Assembly: GCA_963920705.1 (NCBI GenBank)
Contig: OY987227.1
Location: 26,889,935-26,953,934, forward strand
Direction: 5' to 3'
Source: Odiellus spinosus
Lineage: Eukaryota > Arthropoda > Arachnida > Opiliones > Phalangiidae
DNA: 64,000 nt
Shown here: positions 12,902 to 24,900 of the stretch, piece by piece
How positions within the stretch are numbered: the first letter of the stretch is position 1
How the letters are laid out: every line of letters begins with the position of its first letter
Position numbers and translations under genes: made by a program
The notes under the pieces: model-generated
What the model was told of the DNA's origin: nothing
The model's input: the letters and a program-made list of their open reading frames with translations, nothing else
The model's database searches: none

Positions 12902-15900
12902 GTATATCCGCTTTGCCTTTATAATAAAACTAACAAAATATGACGTTTGTCTGCATCAGGCCCTTCGACATGGTGAAGGGCTTTACATAAAATTTGATTG
13001 GCCCTACCAACAATTTTAGACATGCTGCGGTCCTATTTCAAATTATAATAATGAGGTTCACCCTATTGATGAAACCCATTATCAGGATAACATTAACCAA
13101 TTAACATAAAACCAATTAAGAGAATAACAATAGTGATAAACCCACTATGGAAAAACCAGTTTTTATGTTCACCCCTTTCATAGAGATTTTTGGCATTTCG
13201 GCCGAAGTTTAGGGGATTTTGGCATGTGCCCGACAACTCGCAAAAACCCCATGATGAAGATAGTTACTGTAAAAACCCATTATAAAGATCGCCTCTCTGA
13301 AAAACCATGAGGATCGCAAATATGAAAAAAGAAATTATGAATTTACCCTGACCCTGTGGAAAACACTTTATCAACTTCACCCTATGTTAAATTCCTATAA
13401 TGAAAATCAACCCTATTAGAATAACCCAATTTTGAGGATCACCCATTTGCAATAACCCCATTACGATGATCGCCCCAAATGAGGATTGACTATCGCGCAA
13501 TGAAAATTTAGACAATGACTGAAATGCGTACCAATTTTTAGGATAGACCCTATTGAAAATTCCATTATGAAAATCGTCCTTAATTGATATGCTCATGATG
13601 GTATGACAAAACTCCAATCAATTGTTAGGATAATGTCAGAAGTAGATGAAACCCTCCTTTGAAGTCTACTACTCTAATGTTCGATATAGCGCTCTTCTCT
13701 GTATGGGTAAAATTCCCAATTTTACGAGATCGGAGGGGTCCTACTTCATACCCCCCTGTCTACGCAAAATTGGAAAATCTCTCTCTCCACAAACGACGAC
13801 GTTTTTTTGACGAACTCCGAGGCTGCTAGAGATATTCGCTCGACGAACTCCCGCTCCGAAAATATCTACCGTTAGGAGGCGTACGAATCGCGCTTTTTGA
13901 AACTAGCCCATACAGAGAGGGGTAGACCAGACCAGGGAATAATAGACTTCAAAGGAGGGTTTCATCGGCTTCTGATAATGTTTATAGTTATTTAATTTAA
14001 TGTTTCTATTAATATTTGAATTAATGATATTGCTCGTAGATAGCTAGTTTACTTAGCCCTAAGGTTTGTAAGGAGGTTTTGTATGAAATAAATAAAACTA
14101 AACCCAATAAGTTAATCCCTAATATACAATAAAATCTATACTTTGAGGATTATAACCCTTTGATTGATAAAATCTTTAGTCGTGATCGCTTCGCTATAAC
14201 ATCGAACGATGACATTTGACCTTTATTTAAAATATTGTTCGTTTCAGGACGGAGCATCCTCAAGGGTTACTTCTTTATCATGGCATCAAAAACTTAGCTC
14301 CCAATTCTACTTACGAGTTGTACTTGATGTTGGACAATGGACAGATTAAAATTATACACATTTTTTACCAGGACGGGCGGGATGTTGAATCTTTTAGCGT
14401 CGGAAAGGGTAAAAATACTACTATTTAGGACCCAATTCAAACTTATCAACGTTTGAAATTCAACAGGATTGAACACGGACAAATGGCATCACGTACATAT
14501 ATTTATCAACCCAGAAATTGGCGAACTCAAAATCGAGGTGGATGGTGCTCAAGAGTCTAAAATATTACAGTCCTTGGTGGAACACCCTTTCTACGGCATG
14601 AAAACTACCACTACAAACTCTTTCTTATATTTTGGAGGTAAGAATCGTTACAGAAAAATATTAAAGCACTTAATTGAATACTAAATGGTAAGCTACATTT
14701 AGGAATGGATCCTCAGAATCCAGTTTGGAATCAACAATACAATTACGTTCGTTTCGTCGGTTGTATGAGAGACGTTCGCTTTAGCCATTCGAACGAACCT
14801 TTAGAGCCGGTCAAACTCGGCAACCATAGCCAGTTGGACCAGGGTTGTCTCGATCAATGTAAGAAACACGACATGTGTCAAAACAAGGGTAGATGCATCA
14901 ACCATTACGTTTCGACCAGTTGCGATTGTTTCGGCACCCAACACGAGAACGAAATTTGCAGTTCGGCTAGTAAGTGACGCCTTTAATATCTCGCTTATCT
15001 ATCTATAATTTTCTACTATTTGTGGGGTGGGTTTCCAAAGCCGTTATCTTCCCGCCTGTTAGTTCATCGGCTTCTTCAGTTATAAAAGAAGGACTTCAAA
15101 CTTCTACCACTCCCCCGAGAAAATAAGTTTTATTACGATTTATCTTAAGTACTTAAGAGAGAAATATTGCTATAATTTTAAGAAGATGTTTTTGGGGTTA
15201 TAGAGGCTACTGGTATTATAATATAGAAATTGAGTTTATTAAAACTCACTTCAAAGACATCCTGGTATTCTTCGAATTCAGTAACCTCTTAACCATGAGC
15301 AAACATACGCTTGGGTAGACATTTTAAATCTTATAAAAGAGGTTTTAGGGGTTAAATTTTATTTAAAAAAAAAAAAGAAAACCAGTTAGGAATCACGACT
15401 TTACTAAAGAGATTATAATATATCGAGAGAAAAGAAAAAAAAAATTAAATTGTGGCAACGCCGCGTGAATCAGTTGTCTTTAAAGGAAAAATAGGAGTGA
15501 AGAATTAAACCCCGCTTTCTTTTATTTTCGGAATTGCCGTGCTAGGAAATGAAATTTCAAATATTTAAACCTAGAATTATTTTTTTGGTGTTTAATTTAT
15601 AAAGTTTGGTTAATGTCGAATCACAGTGAGGTGGAAAATTGAATGATGGAATTTGGTGAAAGTTTCCTATCATTTTCCAAGAGCAAAGATCTCGCCACCT
15701 AGCTAGTTATTTAAGAAAATCGATGTAACTCTTGACTGTTGAAGGCAGTGGTGACCACTACTTATTTGATTAAAAATATTATTATATGATTGGTTCACTG
15801 AAATTCCAATCTAACTGAACTTGGTAAATTAAACTAAACATTAAATTATGATGTCCGTACGTCCGTAACTTTTTCTAGAATGTTCTAGAAGGTTCCAGAA

Positions 15901-18900
15901 AGTCTGAATGAAAAGTCTAGAATGAAAGGTCTAGAAAGATCTAGAAAATTATGGAGAGTTCTGTTAAATTCTAGAAAATTATGGAGAGTTCTGTAAAATT
16001 CTAGAAAAGTCTAGAACATTCTGGAAAACTTAATTCTGGAAAGTTCTGGAAAACTTAATTCTGGAAAGTTCTGGAAAACTTAATTCTGGAAAGTTCTGGA
16101 AAATTAATTCTGGAAAGTTCTGGAAAATTAATTCTGAAAAGTTCTGGAAAATTAATTCTGAAAAGTTCTGGAAAATTAATTCTGGAAAGTTCTGGAAAAT
16201 TAATTCTGGAAAGTTCTGGAAAATTAATTCTGGAAAGTTCTGGAAAATTAATTCTGGAAAGTTCTGGAAAATTAATTCTGGAAAGTTCTGGAAAATTAAT
16301 TCTGGAAAGTTCTGGAAAATTAATTCTGGAAAGTTCTGGAAAGTTCTGGAAAATTAATTCTGGAAAGTTCTGGAAAATTAATTCTGGAAAGTTCTGGAAA
16401 ATTAATTCTGGAAAGTTCTGGAAAATTAATTCTGGAAAGCTCTGGAAAATTCATTCTGGAAAGTTCTGGAAAATTCATTCTGGAAAGTTCTGGAAAATTA
16501 ATTCTGGAAAGTTCTGGAAAATTATAATTCCAGTAATTCTGAAAGTAAATTCCAAAGCGGTTCCAAAGCTCAAAGTTTCCCTTTAATAGAAAAAGGCGTA
16601 GGTAGAGCGAGTTCCAGAAGCGATATTTCATGCACTACCATTATCCTGTCAAAACACTTTCCATTTTAATATATTGAGAATTATAGCTTAAAGGAAAATT
16701 CCATGAAAATATTTGGAACTCTCCTCCTTTTCAGCCCTTCGCCGGTGTTTTTCATTGACTTTCTATTTGGGAGCTAATGAGAGAAGAGTGTCGCGCACCT
16801 GGGGGGGGGGGGGGGGGGGGGTTTGGGAGGTAATTACATGTATCCTATAAAATGTAATTAAAATAACTTATAAACTTAAAAATAATGAGTTTTTATCCAA
16901 CGTATTTAAAAAAATATTTCTATGGAATTTTCCTTTAATCACTATCACAAACACATTTTAAAATTGAATTAAAAGATTAAGAACATTTTTTTAAATAGAT
17001 TTGACAATGATAACGCTCAGAGGGAATTCCTTTTTGACGTATCACGTTTTTGACTGGAGAGACAAGGTGCACTCGGAACCCACTAGAATCAGTATGACCT
17101 TCAAGGTACTAGTTCAAACACCCAAGAATAACGCACCTTCCTTGCCGGATCACTGCCAACTTATTCCTGATAAGAATAATTAACAATTTTTTTACAGACC
17201 GTCATACCCGAGTCCGTCTTATTTTACGGTGCTGGGAGGCATCCGGTCAACAACTACCTTATCTTGAACTTAATCAAAGGATCCCTCTTTTTCGAAATTG
17301 ATTTTGGCGATGGTCCTTTAACGACCATTATGGGCAGAAGATTGAACGACGAACGGTAATTATTATTGTAAAATTGTAAAACTTTTTGGAAACTATAAAA
17401 TTTGCTTGGAAATGATTCCCGCCTCAGTTGGCATAACGTCACCGTTGTTCGTTACGGACGTCGTGTCGTGGTACATCTAGATCGCCACATAGAAGAACTA
17501 AACGTAACAGGACATCATCATCATCTTCATTTCGACCCTGAAGTTTACATAGGAGGATTGTCCCCGAGATCTCACGGTATAGTCTCGTATTTTGTATTAT
17601 AGATCTTTCTTTATTTTTTTCTCATATTTTTAATGATAGGTTTAAACACAAGAAAAATGTTTGTTGGTTGCTTGCGCGCGGTTTATTTGAACGATCAAAA
17701 CATCCTGTATTCGTTGAGAGGCGAGAAAGACGTAACTGTGCGTCATCACGGCGTCATACCGGTCGAGTACGGTTGCAAGATATCCGACGTCGTACCTATC
17801 ACTTTTTCATCTATTGGAGGATTCATCGTTGTCAACGGAACGGGAATTGTCCGGCCGAGAAGTATCTCGCTCTCCATAGAATTTAGGACATCCAAAGACA
17901 ATAGTTACTTGACTTCCGGCTTGTTGAGGTCCGAAACCGGCAATGGAACTTGGGAAATAGCCATTCAGAAAGGTTCCATCTTCGTTATCATTATCCCGGA
18001 TATAACAGCGCCATCAAATAAATGGGAACTATCCGAGGGGATGAACTTAATCGATAACTTGTGGCATCAGGTTGATTTTGAATACGACGAAGGGTAATTA
18101 TTATAGTCATGTTGACTTTCAACTTATTTTCCACGAAATGTTTATAAGACACGGTTAAGCAATCCTTCCTTGGACGCGTACTTGTAAGTTTTAAAGGAAA
18201 TGTAAATGACCTTTAGGTCTGGGAGTTTTGGGCTCGGCCCCAAAATATAAAAGTTAATTCCATTGAACAATTTTTTTCTATAGGTCGAATTTATCCATGT
18301 TTGTAAAATTTTAATCGTATGAAAATCTTTGTTAAAGGGAGGATGCAACCTAACAACAAGTGATTTTTTATCGATTCCTTATTGTGTAAATAGGCCTAAT
18401 CCACTATTTTAAAAATTTACAAACAAATATTAAACTAGAAATAAATTTAAAACTTACCCTGAAAATAGGCTTAGTGGGATTCATGGAGCTCCTGATTCCC
18501 TCCCGTGTAAGGTCTAGCGACCAATCGCGCGCGACGTAAGTCTCGTGGAGATCTCTCGCGTGAACGACGGGCCTTTGCTCATTGGTCGCCAGACCTTACA
18601 CGGACGCGATTCAGGATCTCCATGAATCCCGCTAAGCCTATTTTCAGGGTAAGTTTTAAATTTATTTCTAGTTTAATATTTGTATTGTAAACTTTTTATC
18701 GGTGGATTAGGCCTATTTAAACGATAAGGAATCGATAAAAAATCACTTGTAATTCGGTTGCATTCTCCCTTTAAGTAGTGAACTAAAACCATAATTTAAA
18801 TTCAAGGAATAATTTCTTAGCCCATCTCATCAATCCGGGTTCTGGAAAATATTTGAAACTCATTAAACATTTCTAAAACAATAGAGAACCGAATATTTAA

Positions 18901-21900
18901 TGATACTAGTATTAAACTCTTTACAACAGGAGTATTCTTTTAACGGTGGATTTTCGACATACTACTAACTCTAACTATCAGAAAAACATCTCATTCTTCG
19001 GAGACATAGTTATTGGATCCAACATAACCCAGACCAAAACTGGTAAGGCGCCATATTAACTTGAACCAACGATTATAATTTAGAAAATGATCGTCTTTAT
19101 AGAATTCATCGGCTGTTTGCGGGACATGCACGTAAACGGTGTTTTTCTGGACCCTAGGGACTTATCACCTCACGCTACAATCGCTGGTAAACTCTCTTTG
19201 GACACCTGTCGTTTCGTCAATCCTTGTTCTAACCCGAGAGCTTGCGAACACGGTGGTAAATGTTACGTGGAAGGTGGCAGGAAAGCTTGCAATTGCACTG
19301 GAACCGGATATACCGGAGAAACGTGCCATTTCGGTAGGATACTTAACGCGGTTACGATATATTTTACTCACTAATCATTATGGAAATCTTAAAGCGAGTT
19401 ACAAACGAACTTGCGAAGAGCTATACCTTTTGGGGTACCGAGAGTCCGGGGTCTACAAAATTGATATTGACCGCAATGGACCTATGCCACCGGCTCACGT
19501 TTTCTGCGATATGGACCCTGGTGATGGTAGCATCGCTACGAGAGTTGAAAATAATTTGCCAGCCGAAATGGTAAGTCCTAACATCTACCATCATAGAGAA
19601 TATTGTAAGAGGAGTAAAAGGTAACTTGGGCTTTGGAGATTGAGGTTTCTTCTTTTGTAATAGGACCTACTTGTAGATTTTAGCTTAAAATCCTTTTTCC
19701 GTCGCTTTGTTAACTCAACTTAGTTTAGTCTGTAAGCTGACAACAGAATCCTACCAATAAGAGTAGTGGCGGATAAGAGAATAACCCAAAACCGAATGTC
19801 GATCTTTAAAACTGGAAAGCACCCTTTTAAATTGCAGAAGCCATAGTCTTCTAAATATTTCGATATATTCTCTAATACTAATACTTAAACCCAAAATTTC
19901 TTACAATAAGCATTAATTTATATATTAATTTAAATTAAAAATACAATTTATGTATAAAGGTAGTGCGAAAAGCGGGAATGGAAGGTTTTTACATGAACAT
20001 CACTTATCGAGATTTCACTCCTGAAATGTTGCAATCATTAATCGACCAATCAAAGCATTGTTCTCAACATTTTAAATACGAATGTCATTTGACACCACTG
20101 GGGTAAGGCTATATTTTAAACTCTAAATGTTATGTCTGCAACTATAATGTATCGTTATTATAGACTATACACGTATACGTGGATGGTGTCCTCCTTCGGT
20201 AATATTATCTTGCACGTGGGTGACGCGAAACCGGGTCATTGTATGTGCGGTAAAAACAAGACCTGCGCGAACCGATACAAATTATGCAATTGCGACAGCG
20301 CGGACAGACCTTGGAGGACGGACGAAGGAACCTACAGCAATCCAGAAGACTTGGGCATCACGAAACTTTTCATTTTACAACCGAAGAAAATGGACAAAGA
20401 TGCCCAAGCGAGAATTAATTTGGGTCCTTTAGAATGCGTTGAAACGGGTTAGTAGAATTTGGGCTCACTTTTAACTGTTTAAAATTATTAAAATTTTGTC
20501 TAAACCTAAAAGATACTCAACTCTACGTCATCACATTTAAAACGAAACACTCGTACTTGGAAGTACCCGGTTGGCGAAACGGCGATATGGCTTTCAGTTT
20601 TCGTACCTCAAACGACAGAGCCGTTCTCTTGTACCAGGCTTCGGCTCATACCGATCACGGTTACTTCAGAGTGCTTCTGACAAGCGGTTTGTTAACATAA
20701 TTAATCCAAAGTCCACTAGACCTCGAGTCACCGTAAGCTAAAGGAACCGCTGCCTTTTGACAGTCTGCATTGTCAAAGGATAAGTCACGTTGACTCGAGC
20801 CCCGATGGAATACTTGTCTTAGAAACCAATACCGATGTTCAAAGGGTTTCTTTAATTTCAGATCACGAATTATCTTTCGAATTTACGGTTAACGGCGTAC
20901 CCCGAAGCGTTAAAGTCGTTTCGAGGCGGCGTCTCAATTCCGGAGAATGGCAACAAGTCTGGGTCGATCACGACACGCATCATATGAGATTCACCATTAA
21001 TTTGGACTCTGTTATGATCGATTTGGCGGACGAAGAAGTCGGACCGTTTGAAGGTCCCATGTTCATTGGCGCGGTACCAGGGTAAGAAATAATAAAACTG
21101 GGTCTTACGGTAGACAATGATTGGATATTAAGTTATATACGCGTTCCTCAGGCAGTTCGCCAAAGACTCTCCCATCAAGCAAGGATTCATTGGATGTTTC
21201 CGTGGATTGGTTATCAATAACGCCGTGGTTGACGTTTACCAATATTTAACGAGGAGGTAATTACAACCAATCTTAACATTATGTATAAAGTAGGCTAGTT
21301 TTATCACGTTCAATGTAAAATCTTCCGCAACTAGACTTCATATTGTGGGATAAATTGAAAAATTAGTGAGTGTTGATCATTTGCGAATTTGTTAATCTGG
21401 TTGGCGAACATTTGGGACAGTATCCTGAGTGTCGCTAATTTGTTTTCTCGTGTGTAATTCTATCATATCGATCCAAATATTACCAACAACATAAATGTAC
21501 AACTGTTCAATCGTCTAATTGTTCAGCATTCTGAAAGCCTTACGCTTCCTTTAAATCAGAGTAAACCAGACTTAATGTTATATTGGTAGCTTCCTATGTC
21601 CTGAAAGATTATCTTGGAAAAGACTCTAAACCTTTATGAGAGCCATAGTAAAACATAAAATCAAAATCATTTAGGGCTGCCGATATTGCTACCGGTTGTA
21701 GGCCGTCATGTTTACCAAATCCATGTCAAAATGAAGCAATATGTCACGAATTTTGGGGAACTTATCAATGCGAGTGTATCAACCCCGCCGCCCATTCGGG
21801 TGTTAACTGTGAAAAAAGTAGGCGAAAACCATTTCCTAATCGAAAAACAAATGTCTGTGAACAAGTAATCTTCCTTAGATATCAACGAAAATGCCATGAC

Positions 21901-24900
21901 GTTTTTGACCGAAGATTCTTACTACCACAACAAAACGGACGGCATCCCACCCAATTCCTTATTGGATAAAGATTTCCTAATCAGTTTTCGTACCAACGCG
22001 AAAGAAGCCTTGATTCTTTACGCTTTCGACCACAACAACAATTTTGTTCAACTACACGTCTCGGATAACAAAGTTTATTTGACGTACAACTCGAATCGCA
22101 CCATCGTTGACGGTTTCGTCGCTTCAAAAGGTAGGCCGCCTGACTCTCAATTGAATTATTTTATTTTAAAATTGCGCAAAGCGAGGTTCGTACGAAAAAA
22201 CATATAAATTATCGTGCCAGTTAAAGGGATAGTAAGCACTACAGTTTGACAATGCTATCACGTTACTATCTTGCCAGTAAAATTTGGAGTTTTACGCGAA
22301 AGCTACTAATTCTTATTTTGTCTAGTGACGTCATCATTTGGGTAATTAAAAAAATTCCTTTTTAGTCAAAAACACCGAGATTTTGTGGGATAACCAAATA
22401 TTTTTCGTTACTCGTTAAATAAAAATTACTTGCCCGCAATCATGTGATACTATCCCTTTTTAAAAAATAATATTTTATTTCGAAAAATGTATAGATATTT
22501 CAAAAGGATATCCTATTCAAGTCATTGTGGAACGTTCTGACAATGAAACGTCCTTGACGGTGGATAAGGATACGGTAATTATAAGTTACCCAAAATACTT
22601 CATGCAGGAATACTCGCAAAAACCTTTCGGTGATAGTGACAAGGAAGGTAATATTAACGGTATAAGCAAAGACCATATTAGTTTATCCTTGATATATTAT
22701 ACTTGATTGAATTTTATTAACAGAGTTGGTTCTGCCATCGAGGGGAGCTTTTCCTACTGTACCTCACAATCAAATCTTCTTGGGCGGTGTGAGCGAACCT
22801 AAGGACGGAATGATCTCTCATATCAAGGGTTTCATTGGTTCGATACAAGGGTTGAAAATAGCCGACGAACTATTTGATTTAAAAAAGGCGGCGTTGACGC
22901 CTGAAGCTCATGGTTCGTTTTAAAGAATTTTTCCACAATTTTTAGGCAATTTTATTTTATGTATGTTTAAATTTCAATATCAGAGAAGGGAAAATCAAAC
23001 CAATAATTAAAGGAATTATCTGCGATTTCCAAATCCCCTTTAAAGTCGCCTTCTTTTCTAACTTAGCAGACGACGTTGTACAAAACAAATTGTACGGTCA
23101 AAGCTAGGCTGCGTGCGTAAGGGAATAGCGTTTTAAAGGGGCAAGTTTCAGAGCAGATAGGGCCTTTAATCTAGTTCTTAAGAACATCGCTAAATGGCGA
23201 GAGTGGTACCATTCAAAATGACGCTGTGGTCGCTGAATTTATGACTGATCCGATTTTTCGCCTCACTGAACATTTACCAATTATACAAAATTTATTTAAA
23301 CATGAAAAACATCGATTACGTTTTTTATCATGCAAACACCACGAAGAATTGTATCCTATTATCCAATTCATATTATTATATATCATGTGCAAACAGGTGA
23401 AATTGTCATGGATTATAAAATGCTATGCGACGCGCATCCTTGTCATCACGGTGGACTTTGTATCGAAGGTTGGAAAACTAACAAAACGACTTGCGATTGC
23501 TTCATGACGTCTTACATTGGAGAGACTTGTGATAAAGGTATATTGAGTTAATACAGCTTCAAGAATTAACCGCTAATAATTTTATATACCGCTCTGTTAG
23601 AATACGGGGCTAGTTTCGATGGACAAACCGTGGTCCAATACGGGTTCCAAATGAACGGTACAGTACCTGATAGTTTAACAATACACGCGGCGTTTTCCAC
23701 GAAAGATTATAGCCCATACAAAAGGACTCTTCTGATGTTACTATTCGCTCAAAGGTACACTAGACAGCAAAGCCTAAGGAATCCAGTAACTTATATTTTT
23801 TTGTTGAACGACTTAGTACGAATTATATTCTGGTGGCTTTAAACCCTAACGGAACACTCATATTGGAAGACTATCAGAAGACAAAAAAGAGTAAGGAAAA
23901 ATATTAATTTGAAATATCTTTTTCTCTATTCGACATCCAAAACCAACTTTTTAGTTTTATTCTGATCATATTTCTTTGACGCAGTTGTCTTCAACGCTAA
24001 GAGTTCGCACGGTACGTTAGTTGACGGATACAGACATTGGTTCAGATACACGAAAACTGAAGAAAACCACATATTGGTACAAGAATTAAATTTCGCGCGA
24101 TTTAAACTATAGTTCTAATTTATCAAATCACCTCCTAGTCTTTGGACGGAGAGATGCATAGCGCTATCATTAAAACTGTCGAATCATCACCCTCGCCAGC
24201 TACCATGAGCACCATCACGTTGGGCGGACAGTTCACGACTCAGAAAGTCGGTGATTTCACGAACTTCAAGGGCTGCATGTCCAGTAAATAGGTTTTAATC
24301 ATCCGTACTGAGAGCGATTTCCGATAAGTTACGATTCTTACAGACGTGTTCATAATGGTCAACGGAGTCACCATGAAACCATTCGAGACGGCTTTGGGCT
24401 ACGAAGATAACGTTAGTGAAGTCAACAAGATTCGAACTCAAGGAGACTTGAGCGAAGACAAATGCGCCGCCTTCGCCGTTGGGGTTTACGCCGAAACAGT
24501 GGTACCATCCATACCACCCGAAGTAAGTTGACTAAAGTAGGATACCAATGATTAGATATGGGTACCATTGATTGGATGTGGCGGGTACGATTGATTATAT
24601 ACGGTTAACTTTGTCTCTACATGAACAACATTGCAATAGTTATGTGCTTACTACTGGTTTCTTAAAGGTGACGAGTGAACAATGGTTCAGAGAAGATCCT
24701 GTTATGGTGCCTTTTTCCCACGAATCCGTTCATCCGGAAGTTGCCCATTTAATCGCCGTTAGCGTCAGTACCGGAAGTAAGTCGATATTTTCGGGTTCTT
24801 CAAAATAATTTTTTTCAAACTTCCATCTCTTTGTTTCTTCGTAGGAGTTGCTTTAGTTATGGCCGTTTTCTTAGTAATCGTTTTGATGGCCATCTTTCTG

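Noticed and set aside
16320..16631. Minus-strand frame with repeated NFPELSRI
   Set aside because: A by-product of the 24-bp satellite inside an axo intron.
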